In this document: positions 25,336-33,079 of the stretch, piece after piece
Layout: every line of letters begins with the position of its first letter
How positions within the stretch are numbered: position 1 is the first letter of the stretch
From: DAOTTX01 sp034437515
Lineage (GTDB): Bacteria > Chloroflexota > Anaerolineae > Aggregatilineales > Phototrophicaceae
Assembly (NCBI GenBank): GCA_034437515.1
Contig: DAOTTX010000121.1
Location: 1 to 46,582, forward strand
DNA length: 46,582 nucleotides
Direction: 5' to 3'
Notes under the pieces: model-generated
Databases searched by the model: none
Seen by the model: the letters and a program-made list of their open reading frames with translations, nothing else
Told to the model about the DNA's origin: nothing
Translations under genes and position numbers: made by a program

Positions 25336-26268
25336 ATGACGACGCCCTGGCGCTTACATTTGCTGAATCAGGCCATCCAGCAGCTTGACCTACTCACGGG
25401 TGATCCGGCATTGGTGGCGGTGTGGGTGCGGCGTAATCGTGTGGTCTATCTCGAACTTGAGACCGGCACGCAAATCGACGATCAGACCCTCACGCCGCCG
25501 GATGTCAACGACCGCCAATCAGCGGATTGGTTGACGTTCATCACCACACTGCAAGCACCTAACGACGCCTATCTGCCACAGGTGCGCCTGTCCGGGTTGA
25601 CCATTTACACCACCGATGACGGCAGGATGCGCTTGTATCATCCCGGCGGCAATGATTTGTTGTTGGATACGGGCGGACGCGAAGTGGCGCTTGACGCTGG
25701 CGACGCCGATGAGTTTATCGCCGTCGCGTTGGATCGCTTTCTCGGTCTGGTGGCGGTGCTGGATGAACAATGTAAGCAGCACATCTTCCAGCAGCACATC
25801 AGTGTGGGTGCGTTCGATCTCGACCTGAAGACACCCGATGACCTCGACGTGCGCCCACAAGTGGCGATTTCACGCGGCGGCGGGTCGATCTTCCTCACCG
25901 ATGGACGGCAGCTCGTCCTCGCGGACTCCGGCGGACGCCTGAACAGGCGCGTCGAACTGCCGTATTATGTGAGGTTGTTGGCTTGCTCGCCGGATGGCAC
26001 TTATGTCGTCACCTGTGATATGGACATCGGCCTGCTGCGTGTATACAGCGGTGTGGATCTGGTACCGACGCATCAACGATTTGCGATTGATCTGGTCGCG
26101 CAGGCCACGCAGGTACAGCTCATCGCCGATTTGCCGCCGCCCTCGGTCGCGCCGGGGACGTTGGTTATCAACGATGCGGGGGTGATGGCTTTCTCGATGG
26201 CGGGGGTGGTGTGCGTTAGTACCCTATCGCAAATGGACGAACTGCCGCGTCCGCGTGCGTTGTTGTAG
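25336..26268 (+). CDS. Hypothetical beta-propeller-like protein
   Basis: Not recognised as a named family. The 310-residue soluble protein is rich in short beta-strand patterns typical of WD40/YVTN-like propellers (for example LLACSPDGTYVVTCDMDIGLLRVYSG near residue 215 and GGSIFLTDGRQLVLADSGG near 185). There is no signal peptide or membrane segment. It follows the LiaF-like gene after 56 bp in the same direction and so may belong to the envelope cluster. It has no Shine-Dalgarno sequence; a TATCCC repeat takes its place. Confidence 0.7.
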   Translation: MTTPWRLHLLNQAIQQLDLLTGDPALVAVWVRRNRVVYLELETGTQIDDQTLTPPDVNDRQSADWLTFITTLQAPNDAYLPQVRLSGLTIYTTDDGRMRLYHPGGNDLLLDTGGREVALDAGDADEFIAVALDRFLGLVAVLDEQCKQHIFQQHISVGAFDLDLKTPDDLDVRPQVAISRGGGSIFLTDGRQLVLADSGGRLNRRVELPYYVRLLACSPDGTYVVTCDMDIGLLRVYSGVDLVPTHQRFAIDLVAQATQVQLIADLPPPSVAPGTLVINDAGVMAFSMAGVVCVSTLSQMDELPRPRALL

Positions 26269-26354
26269 GTGTTGAGCAGCGGCTCAGAGTAAGATCCTTC
26301 TCGTTAAAAATCCCCGACCGGATAAATCGAATCCTCGCTACAAACTTAGCGGCT

Positions 26355-29300
26355 CTACTCCATCGCGATGTAGGTAAACATCAGATAATCGACCGGCGGC
26401 GGCACATCGAACGGGCTGGTTTCCTGCGTGCGTGCGCCGAAAAAAGCCAATGTCTCGACCGCGTCTCGATCATACTGAGAAACGAAGAAGGTATGCACCC
26501 GACCGGGGCTGAGGCCGTCGAGTTCGGTTTGCAAGTTCGCCGGTGTGACGGTCGTCATGAAGATTGAGTCATCGGCGCGGCCTTTGAAGTCCAGCACGGT
26601 GTAGAGGTCTTCGACGAATAACGACTCATCCGTCACTAACCGGATATGGGTGTTATCCGGCAGGCGGGCGCTGCGGAAGAACACGTCATCGACCGCCGCC
26701 TCAAACGGATGCTGCCGCAGATAGAACGTCGCGTAGCCGTTGAAATAGTAACCGACCTGCGCGTAGACCAGCACCCCCGCTGTGATGCCGACCAGCACCC
26801 CGCCGCGCCAGCCCTCCCCGGCGAGCAATCGCGCCCCATAACGCATCCCCACACCGACCACCAACGCCATCACCGGGAAGGCCGCCACATAACGCGGGAT
26901 CTGTGCCGTGTCACGCAGCAACACGTTACCAGCCGCGACCAACCCCAACCACAGCAGCACCAGCAGCGCCCCCCGCCGTTGACGTAGCAGGCCGAACGTT
27001 ACCACCAGACCGAGCAAAAACAGCGGCAGCACGACCGGCAGCAGCAGCGGCGCGTCGTAGAAACTGCTGGCATCCGCGCCGGTGACGTAAAACGCCAGCG
27101 GATCGAGCAAGGCCCCGGCGAGGTCGCCGTTTTCGATCATTCGTGACCAGTTCTCGGTGTCGCGTGCGGTATCGTCCAGACGTGGGGCCAGCGGTAGCCC
27201 CTGCGCTGTGAGCGTAAGGAGTGGCGGTGCGGCGACGATCAACGCGACGAAAGCGGTCACGGCGAGCCGGCGCAGCGCATAGACTTGCCGTGCGGTGAGG
27301 AAGTGCAGGCCAACGAATCCGAGCGCCAGCACCGGGTAGAGTAGCCGCCCGCCCTCGTACCAGTAACCGGTCAGGCCGAGCATGGCCCCTGCCAGCGCGA
27401 AGTCAAGCCGGGTGCCGCGTCCCAGGCCGCGCCCTAAGAAAGCCAGCGCCAGCGTGCCGAAAAATGGATCAACCACGTTGTTAATCCCAATGCGGCTGAA
27501 ATGCAGGTGCGGCGGGAACACCGTCAGCGCCAACGCTGCCAGCAGCGCGGTGCGACGGTCGAAGTACACTCGCCCCAGCAAGTAGACCGCCGCGACGGTC
27601 GCAGTGCCGAACAGCGCACTGATGAAGCGCAATCCGGTGAGGCGCGTCCCCAGCATATCGACGGTCAGTGATTGCAGCACGGTGTACGTGCGGGAGAAGG
27701 CCGCCACGCCCTCGTAGGGTTGCAGCAGCTTGAGCGCGGGGTCGTCGCGCAGTTCCAGCAGCGAGGCGACCGAGGCCAATTCATCGACATGGCGGTGAAT
27801 GTGCCCTTCCAGATTGACCGTGCGCAGCGCGAACGCCAGCAGCAACACACCGACGATCAGCACCACATCCAGGCGTGGGACGGCGTTTGTCTTTTGTCGC
27901 CAACCCGCCATGCCCACCACCACCAGACCCGCGCCCGTCGGCAGCAGCGCGATCTGCAACCATGCTGGCACCTGGGCGCTCTCAATAACGTTAATCGCGG
28001 TTAGCGCGGCGAGTGCCATTCCCCCGGCGGCGACAATCCAGCCGCTCTGGAACGTAGTTGCGTCGGTTTTCTGCCACGTTTCCCTGGCACGCACCGCCCC
28101 CTCGCGTGTCACCCCGAACAGACTGACCACCCCGCCGACCCCCAAAACCACCGTCAGCGCCGACCCCGTGCCGTAGGTCAGGTCATACGTGACCAGCAGC
28201 AGCGCGACGATCCCCGCCCCGGCGAACCAGCGCCGCCGGTCACCGTGCGTCAGTACCGCCGCACCGACGATCGCCAGCGCACACGCCAGCAATAACCGGA
28301 TCTCGCGGCTTTGCCGGGCATCGGCTGGGACGACCCGAACTTCACTCGGTATCTCAGCGGGCAGGTGATAGAGCGCAAACTGTTCATCGACCGGGGTATA
28401 AGGGTGCGTGGAAAACGACGGCGGGCCGAGGTCGTATTCGGCGACGATTTGCTCATAGGCCGGGTGACCGATGGGCAGTATAAACAGATGGTCGATGTAA
28501 CGCGGCAGACCGGGGAAGTAATCATCGGTCAGGTCGGTGCCGTCTAACGTGATGATCGGGTGCGCGTCGGAGAGATAGCGCATGAATTCCGCGTTGTAAT
28601 CCGCCGGGTAGTGGCCGTTCATAATTAAGGTGGTGCGCGTCCCCGGTGGATACTCGACCGCCCGCAGCATGGCGTCGTGATGGTCGTTCACGGCGACGTT
28701 TTCGTAAATGCGTTCGTACAGCTTGTGGATGTGCTCACCAAAGTAATAAGTCGTATGCCAGCCGAAGAAGAACACGACCAGCATCACCTGCGCGGCAGCG
28801 ACCAACCGCCCGTTCAGCCGTTCGCGCAGCCAACCGGCGACGAACGCAATCCCGGCGGTGACGGTCAGCACCAGCGCGGGCAGCACGATCACATGGCGCG
28901 AAGTCCAAGAGGGGTCATCCAGCAGCACGTTACCGGCGGCGACCCCCAGCACCCACAGCAGTACCAGCGCCGCGCCGACCGCCCCCCGCAGCATCCGGCG
29001 CAGCAGCAACCAGAAGCCCAGCAGCAGCAGCGGTACCATCAGTGGTGGGGTGAGGGCTTGCTCCCCGGCGTAGTGAAAAGACGTATCCGACCGGGCGAAA
29101 TACAGCAAAAACGGACTCAGTACATGGTCGATGAACTCGGTCAGGTCGCGCTCACCGTCGATAAACGACTGCCAGAAACGCTCGTCTTGCCCGGATTGCG
29201 CCAGCCGTTCGGCGAAAGCCCACGTCGAGAGCAATGTATTGACGTAGAACGGCAGCGCGACGACGACCGCCACACCGACCAGCACCCCCACGTTCGGCAG

Positions 29301-30530
29301 CAGTTCACGCCAACGCCGCCGGTTGAGCAGCAGCACGTAACCAAGCCACACCGCCATAATCACCGGGAAGGCCAGCCGCCCGCCCTCGTAGAAGTACTGC
29401 GAGAGGCCGAGCATCGCACCGGCGAGCGCAAAATCAAGCCGCCGCCCGGTACGCCACGCCCGCAGACCCCACGCCAGCGCCAGCGTGCCGAACAGCAGAT
29501 CGCCCACCTGCGGAATACCGTCACGGCTGAAGTGAACGTGCGCCGGGAAGCCGACCAGCAGCACCGCCGCCAGCAGCGCGGTACGCCGGTCGAACAGGTG
29601 CCGCGCCAGCCACCACATGCCGACCACATTCAGTGTGCCGAACAGCGCACTCACCGCCCGGATGCCGGTCATGTTGCGCCCGAAGATCTCCGCACCCCAC
29701 GTTTGCAGGTACGGGAACAACCACGAGTAAGGCGAGAGGCCGGTCATCGGCGTCAGCACGGCGACATCGGGGAAACGCCAGAAGTAGCGTTGTAGCGAGA
29801 GGAATTGATGCTCGTCGAGCAGCCATTGCACCGCGTCCAATTGCCAGAAGCGCAGCATCAGCGCGACCCCGGCGATGCCCCCAATCGCCCACCATTCCCG
29901 GCGTTGCACACGCCAGCGGTCGTCAACAGTGGCGGGGGTGCTGCGTCCCGCCACGCCGTAGACCAGTAGCGCCACAACCACCGCAAAGCCGATCACTTGC
30001 AGATGATGGGAGACGGGCGGCAACCACAGCACATCCCAGCGGCGGGCGTTGATGATCGTCAGCGTCGCCAACAGCCCCAGCGCGGCGACCAACGCGCCGA
30101 TGTGCCGCCGGTTATAGCGGGCGCTGTGCATCCGTTCGCTGACCTGATCGCGTACCGGGCGCAGCCGCACCCAGGCCAGCAACACACCACCCAGCACGAA
30201 CAACACCAGACCGAGCCGTGCCTGTAGGTTGAAGGTTTCATCCACGTTGACCGAAGCATAGAAGCGCACCGACGCGGCGACCAGCGCCGCACACCCCGCG
30301 CCGAACAACAACCACTGACCGGGCGTGGTATCCGCGTAGTGACGCAGCGAGGCCACCAGCGTTTGCCGCACCCGGTACGTTCTTGTGCCGATGAAAAGCG
30401 CCACGAACACCGCCGCGCCAAATAGGATCAACCCGTAAGGTGGCGGCAGCAGCAGCGGCAGCAGTGAGAGCGCGATGAGCGCACCTGCCAGCAAGTTTCG
30501 GTTAGGTCGGGAGGCCGGTTTGTCCGTCAT
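26355..30530 (-). CDS. Tandem GT-C glycosyltransferase (two ArnT/PMT-like modules in one chain)
   Basis: At 1391 residues this is about twice the usual length. Two homologous membrane modules are visible: about 1-720 and 860-1391. Each has many membrane helices, the catalytic-type acidic pair after a hydrophobic helix (LLDEHQF, Asp239; HVDELAS, Asp916) and a copied block running through SALFGT, FDRRTALLAA, HFSR, FGTLALA and RRLDFALAGAMLGL/TRLDFALAGAMLGL. Such enzymes move sugars from polyprenyl-phosphate carriers to acceptors on the outer face. The segment 730-860 holds extra helices and a linker. The start overlaps the small membrane protein gene by 29 bp. A single-module relative lies at 36.1 kb. 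Acceptor unknown. Confidence 0.85.
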   Translation of the reverse strand: MTDKPASRPNRNLLAGALIALSLLPLLLPPPYGLILFGAAVFVALFIGTRTYRVRQTLVASLRHYADTTPGQWLLFGAGCAALVAASVRFYASVNVDETFNLQARLGLVLFVLGGVLLAWVRLRPVRDQVSERMHSARYNRRHIGALVAALGLLATLTIINARRWDVLWLPPVSHHLQVIGFAVVVALLVYGVAGRSTPATVDDRWRVQRREWWAIGGIAGVALMLRFWQLDAVQWLLDEHQFLSLQRYFWRFPDVAVLTPMTGLSPYSWLFPYLQTWGAEIFGRNMTGIRAVSALFGTLNVVGMWWLARHLFDRRTALLAAVLLVGFPAHVHFSRDGIPQVGDLLFGTLALAWGLRAWRTGRRLDFALAGAMLGLSQYFYEGGRLAFPVIMAVWLGYVLLLNRRRWRELLPNVGVLVGVAVVVALPFYVNTLLSTWAFAERLAQSGQDERFWQSFIDGERDLTEFIDHVLSPFLLYFARSDTSFHYAGEQALTPPLMVPLLLLGFWLLLRRMLRGAVGAALVLLWVLGVAAGNVLLDDPSWTSRHVIVLPALVLTVTAGIAFVAGWLRERLNGRLVAAAQVMLVVFFFGWHTTYYFGEHIHKLYERIYENVAVNDHHDAMLRAVEYPPGTRTTLIMNGHYPADYNAEFMRYLSDAHPIITLDGTDLTDDYFPGLPRYIDHLFILPIGHPAYEQIVAEYDLGPPSFSTHPYTPVDEQFALYHLPAEIPSEVRVVPADARQSREIRLLLACALAIVGAAVLTHGDRRRWFAGAGIVALLLVTYDLTYGTGSALTVVLGVGGVVSLFGVTREGAVRARETWQKTDATTFQSGWIVAAGGMALAALTAINVIESAQVPAWLQIALLPTGAGLVVVGMAGWRQKTNAVPRLDVVLIVGVLLLAFALRTVNLEGHIHRHVDELASVASLLELRDDPALKLLQPYEGVAAFSRTYTVLQSLTVDMLGTRLTGLRFISALFGTATVAAVYLLGRVYFDRRTALLAALALTVFPPHLHFSRIGINNVVDPFFGTLALAFLGRGLGRGTRLDFALAGAMLGLTGYWYEGGRLLYPVLALGFVGLHFLTARQVYALRRLAVTAFVALIVAAPPLLTLTAQGLPLAPRLDDTARDTENWSRMIENGDLAGALLDPLAFYVTGADASSFYDAPLLLPVVLPLFLLGLVVTFGLLRQRRGALLVLLWLGLVAAGNVLLRDTAQIPRYVAAFPVMALVVGVGMRYGARLLAGEGWRGGVLVGITAGVLVYAQVGYYFNGYATFYLRQHPFEAAVDDVFFRSARLPDNTHIRLVTDESLFVEDLYTVLDFKGRADDSIFMTTVTPANLQTELDGLSPGRVHTFFVSQYDRDAVETLAFFGARTQETSPFDVPPPVDYLMFTYIAME

Positions 30531-30690
30531 CGGCGGCTACAGGGCGCAATCGGATCGTGGTCAAATCTTCGAGCGGATGTTGCTCGTCCGGTGTGGGCGC
30601 GGCGTAACCTTCCAGCGCGATGAGCAGCAGCGCCAGCAGCATCACAACGATGAGAAATCCAAAAAATGCGATCAGAGCCAGGGCTTCCAT
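30502..30690 (-). CDS. Small single-pass membrane protein
   Basis: A 62-residue protein with one hydrophobic helix (about 5-28) and a Pro/Asp-rich tail. AAGGA lies 8 bases before the ATG and the end overlaps the start of the tandem glycosyltransferase by 29 bp, so the two are probably translated together. The role is unknown; it could be an accessory subunit of the glycosyltransferase. Confidence 0.6.
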   Translation of the reverse strand: MEALALIAFFGFLIVVMLLALLLIALEGYAAPTPDEQHPLEDLTTIRLRPVAADDGQTGLPT

Positions 30691-30776
30691 GCGATGAGTC
30701 CTTATAAATAATCGTCGTTGTTCTCATCATAAGGCTTACGCTTGCCCTTGCGCTGGTTCGGCACACCATCGTCACC

Positions 30777-31232
30777 CTACGCCTGTTCTACGTCGGTGAC
30801 CGTGCGCGACTGTGGATACACCGCCCAGACCGCTTCTGTGCCGTAGGTGAGGTGATCCCGCACTTTACCTTGCAGGCTCGTGTTGTTCTCCCCTGCTGAG
30901 ACGACCTCGACCGCCAGTGTGGGTGGGCCGGGGAAAGGCCGTGTGATGTCGAAGTCCGCCGGGATGCGAGCGTAGCGCACCTTATTTTCATCGAGGACGT
31001 GCAGCAGGTACATCAAGCCGTCGGTACGTAAGCGCCCTGGAGCGTGTTTCTGCACAAAAGATTTGAGAAAATCGTAGAGTGCTTCGATGATAAGGGCAGG
31101 TAAATATCCAGGGGATACGGTGTTCATCTCCAGTTTGCCGTCCACCCCTTCGACCCGGGCGTCCCAGTCGAGTTGCATCACCTCACGAAGCGGGACACCC
31201 TGCGCTGTCTTTTGTAATTCTTCGGTCGTCAT
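30777..31232 (-). CDS. Uma2-like (DUF820) protein, short at the C-terminus
   Basis: Uma2 proteins have a PD-(D/E)XK nuclease-like fold and are common in large copy numbers in cyanobacteria and Chloroflexota; function is mostly unproven. This 151-residue copy keeps the core: FDITRPFPGPPTLAVEVVSAGEN (the Asp and Glu-x-Val motif) and the K...Y...VWAVYP stretch. It stops right after VWAVYPQSRTVTDVE, about 30-40 residues earlier than common family members, so it may be truncated or a short variant. No antitoxin-like partner is evident. Confidence 0.75.
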   Translation of the reverse strand: MTTEELQKTAQGVPLREVMQLDWDARVEGVDGKLEMNTVSPGYLPALIIEALYDFLKSFVQKHAPGRLRTDGLMYLLHVLDENKVRYARIPADFDITRPFPGPPTLAVEVVSAGENNTSLQGKVRDHLTYGTEAVWAVYPQSRTVTDVEQA

Positions 31233-31336
31233 GTGCTGACCTCATCCGTCTTCGTCGATACCACCGTTAGTGTAGCACACACAGCGCGAGGCATCGGTAA
31301 AGATCGGGTTGGAAAAGTTGGCGGAGGTAATACAAA

Positions 31337-31360
31337 GGGAACGACCGGAAAGGCCGTCCC
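31337..31360 (-). terminator. Terminator of the DUF3352 operon
   Basis: On the minus strand a GGGACGGCC...GGTCGTTCCC hairpin (8 pairs, two mismatches, about 5-nt loop) is followed by TTTGTATT. It lies 16 bp after the stop of the second DUF3352 gene. Confidence 0.55.
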
Positions 31361-31375
31361 CCATTGGTGCGTGGG

Positions 31376-33046
31376 TTATTCGCTGAGTGTCAGCGTGAAG
31401 CGGGCGGTGCTGGTGCGTTCCGCCCGGTTGGTGGTGATGGCGGCGCTGTCCAGCAGGTTGAGCAGCGCGGACGCGGCTTCGAGGTCGTCCTCGTTGGCCA
31501 TACCGGAGTCTTCCAGCAGCGTAAGTGTGAACTCGCGCAGCGGCTCCACGTTGATGTAGAACAGCAAACTCGGATCATCAAGGAACAGATCGCTCTCGAA
31601 GGCATAGGCGTCTGTATCGGTGATTGTGTCGTCGGGGTCAAGCGCCCGTTCGATCGTATCCCCGGTGCCGACCGCGAAAACGTCATCGTTCGCAGTCATC
31701 ACCAGCCGACTGAACTCCGGTAGCGAGATCACCGCGCCGAAAGGTACCGTCAGGGTGTCGTCCTCGAAGGTCGCCGGGTCGAACTGGCGCTGTGCGAGTT
31801 CGGCGGTCGCCGCGACCAGATCGGCGGTCGCTTCGGGATTATCCGTGTTGACCACCCATCCGCTTTCGACCGTGCCCCCTAGCGGGCTGGCCTCAGTCAG
31901 CACCGGGCGCAGATACAGCACGAAATCCCCGTTGAGCCATTGCAGCGTCTCTTCGAGGTCGATGCCGTAAGTGCCTTCCAGCGAGAGCGTGATGAACGTC
32001 GCCAGATCACCGGGGCCGACGAAACCCAGCACTTGCTGCGCTTCCGGTGGCGTCAGGTCACTTTCTACGAGGAAGGCGTCAAGTTCGTAGAGTGCCGCCA
32101 GCGCCCCGCTGAGGGTCGCGCCTAGCCCCTGTGCCTCGATGACGAACGCGGCATCCGCCGGGACATAATCGAGCATGGCGAGGTCGAGCGGGTCTTCGGC
32201 GAGTTCGGTCGTCGCGCCGAACTGCGCGTAATCCATCGTCAGGGTGCGCTCATCGAGCAGGGTAAAACCAAGCGCCTGCGAGCCGACCACTTCGCCGACG
32301 GCCTCAAGATCGAGGTCTTCAGGCGTATCCGCACCCAGGAACAACGGTAACAACTGTTGCGCCAGCGTAAAGCCCGGCTGCGGATTGATGTAAACCAGCG
32401 CGTTATAGGTGTCTTCCGGCAGGGCGTTGATAGTTTCGTTGAAGGTGGCATCGTCGTTCAAGCGCCGTGCATCTGCGCCCGGCAGCAGCACGTCGTCCGC
32501 TGCTCCGAACACCGCAACCTCTTCGGTAATCAGCAAGTCACTGAGGAAAGAAAGCTGCGCTTCATACAGCACGCTGCCGTCTTCCTGCTCGATGACCACG
32601 TAGTCGCCGCTTTCCACATCGGCAGCATACAGGCTGTCATAGTAGTCGAGCGCGGCCTCGAAATCAGCGACTTGGAGCAAGCCAATGAGCGCGTCGTTCG
32701 GATCGTTCAGCAGAATACTGACTGATGGCGCGATCACCGCTGCGCTCTCCCCCAACCACGCGCTGAGTGCCTCGGCATCACCGCCGTCGGTGAAGAGTTC
32801 ACGCACATCGACGGCGTCCAGTGGTTCACCGGTCGCTTCCGCGATGCGTCCGGCATACTCGGCGATGAGGTTGTTCGCCGTCTCGATAAAGTCATCACTC
32901 GTGCTGACGCTGGCGAACACCACCGCCTCCGCCGGGACGTACTCGGCGAGTGCCAGCGGCCCGGTCGTTGTTTCATCATCCTGTGCGCTGGCTGGCAAGA
33001 CTGCCAGCAGCATTAAGGCCAGGAATAAGATAAGGAGTCGCTTCAT
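31376..33046 (-). CDS. Secreted DUF3352 protein
   Basis: A 556-residue exported protein: signal peptide (about 1-21, ending ASAQ), then DUF3352 (about 30-550), which begins LAEYVPAEAVVFASV as in the family. DUF3352 proteins are of unknown function, often anchored or secreted, in Chloroflexota, Actinomycetota and cyanobacteria. The sequence is very acidic, suited to an extracellular protein. The ATG at 33046 has AGGAGAG 7 bases upstream; an in-frame ATG at 33076 is rejected for lack of one. It lies 33 bp after the DUF3352-DsbA fusion gene and is a diverged copy of its N-terminal part, so the pair forms an operon. Confidence 0.87.
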   Translation of the reverse strand: MKRLLILFLALMLLAVLPASAQDDETTTGPLALAEYVPAEAVVFASVSTSDDFIETANNLIAEYAGRIAEATGEPLDAVDVRELFTDGGDAEALSAWLGESAAVIAPSVSILLNDPNDALIGLLQVADFEAALDYYDSLYAADVESGDYVVIEQEDGSVLYEAQLSFLSDLLITEEVAVFGAADDVLLPGADARRLNDDATFNETINALPEDTYNALVYINPQPGFTLAQQLLPLFLGADTPEDLDLEAVGEVVGSQALGFTLLDERTLTMDYAQFGATTELAEDPLDLAMLDYVPADAAFVIEAQGLGATLSGALAALYELDAFLVESDLTPPEAQQVLGFVGPGDLATFITLSLEGTYGIDLEETLQWLNGDFVLYLRPVLTEASPLGGTVESGWVVNTDNPEATADLVAATAELAQRQFDPATFEDDTLTVPFGAVISLPEFSRLVMTANDDVFAVGTGDTIERALDPDDTITDTDAYAFESDLFLDDPSLLFYINVEPLREFTLTLLEDSGMANEDDLEAASALLNLLDSAAITTNRAERTSTARFTLTLSE

Positions 33047-33079
33047 GGATCTCTCTCCTGTAATTATCGTATACATCGT

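Noticed and set aside
28677..29795. 372-residue plus-strand frame opposite the tandem glycosyltransferase
   Set aside because: Gln/Arg/His/Pro-rich shadow with no domain; the opposite frame is a clear membrane enzyme.
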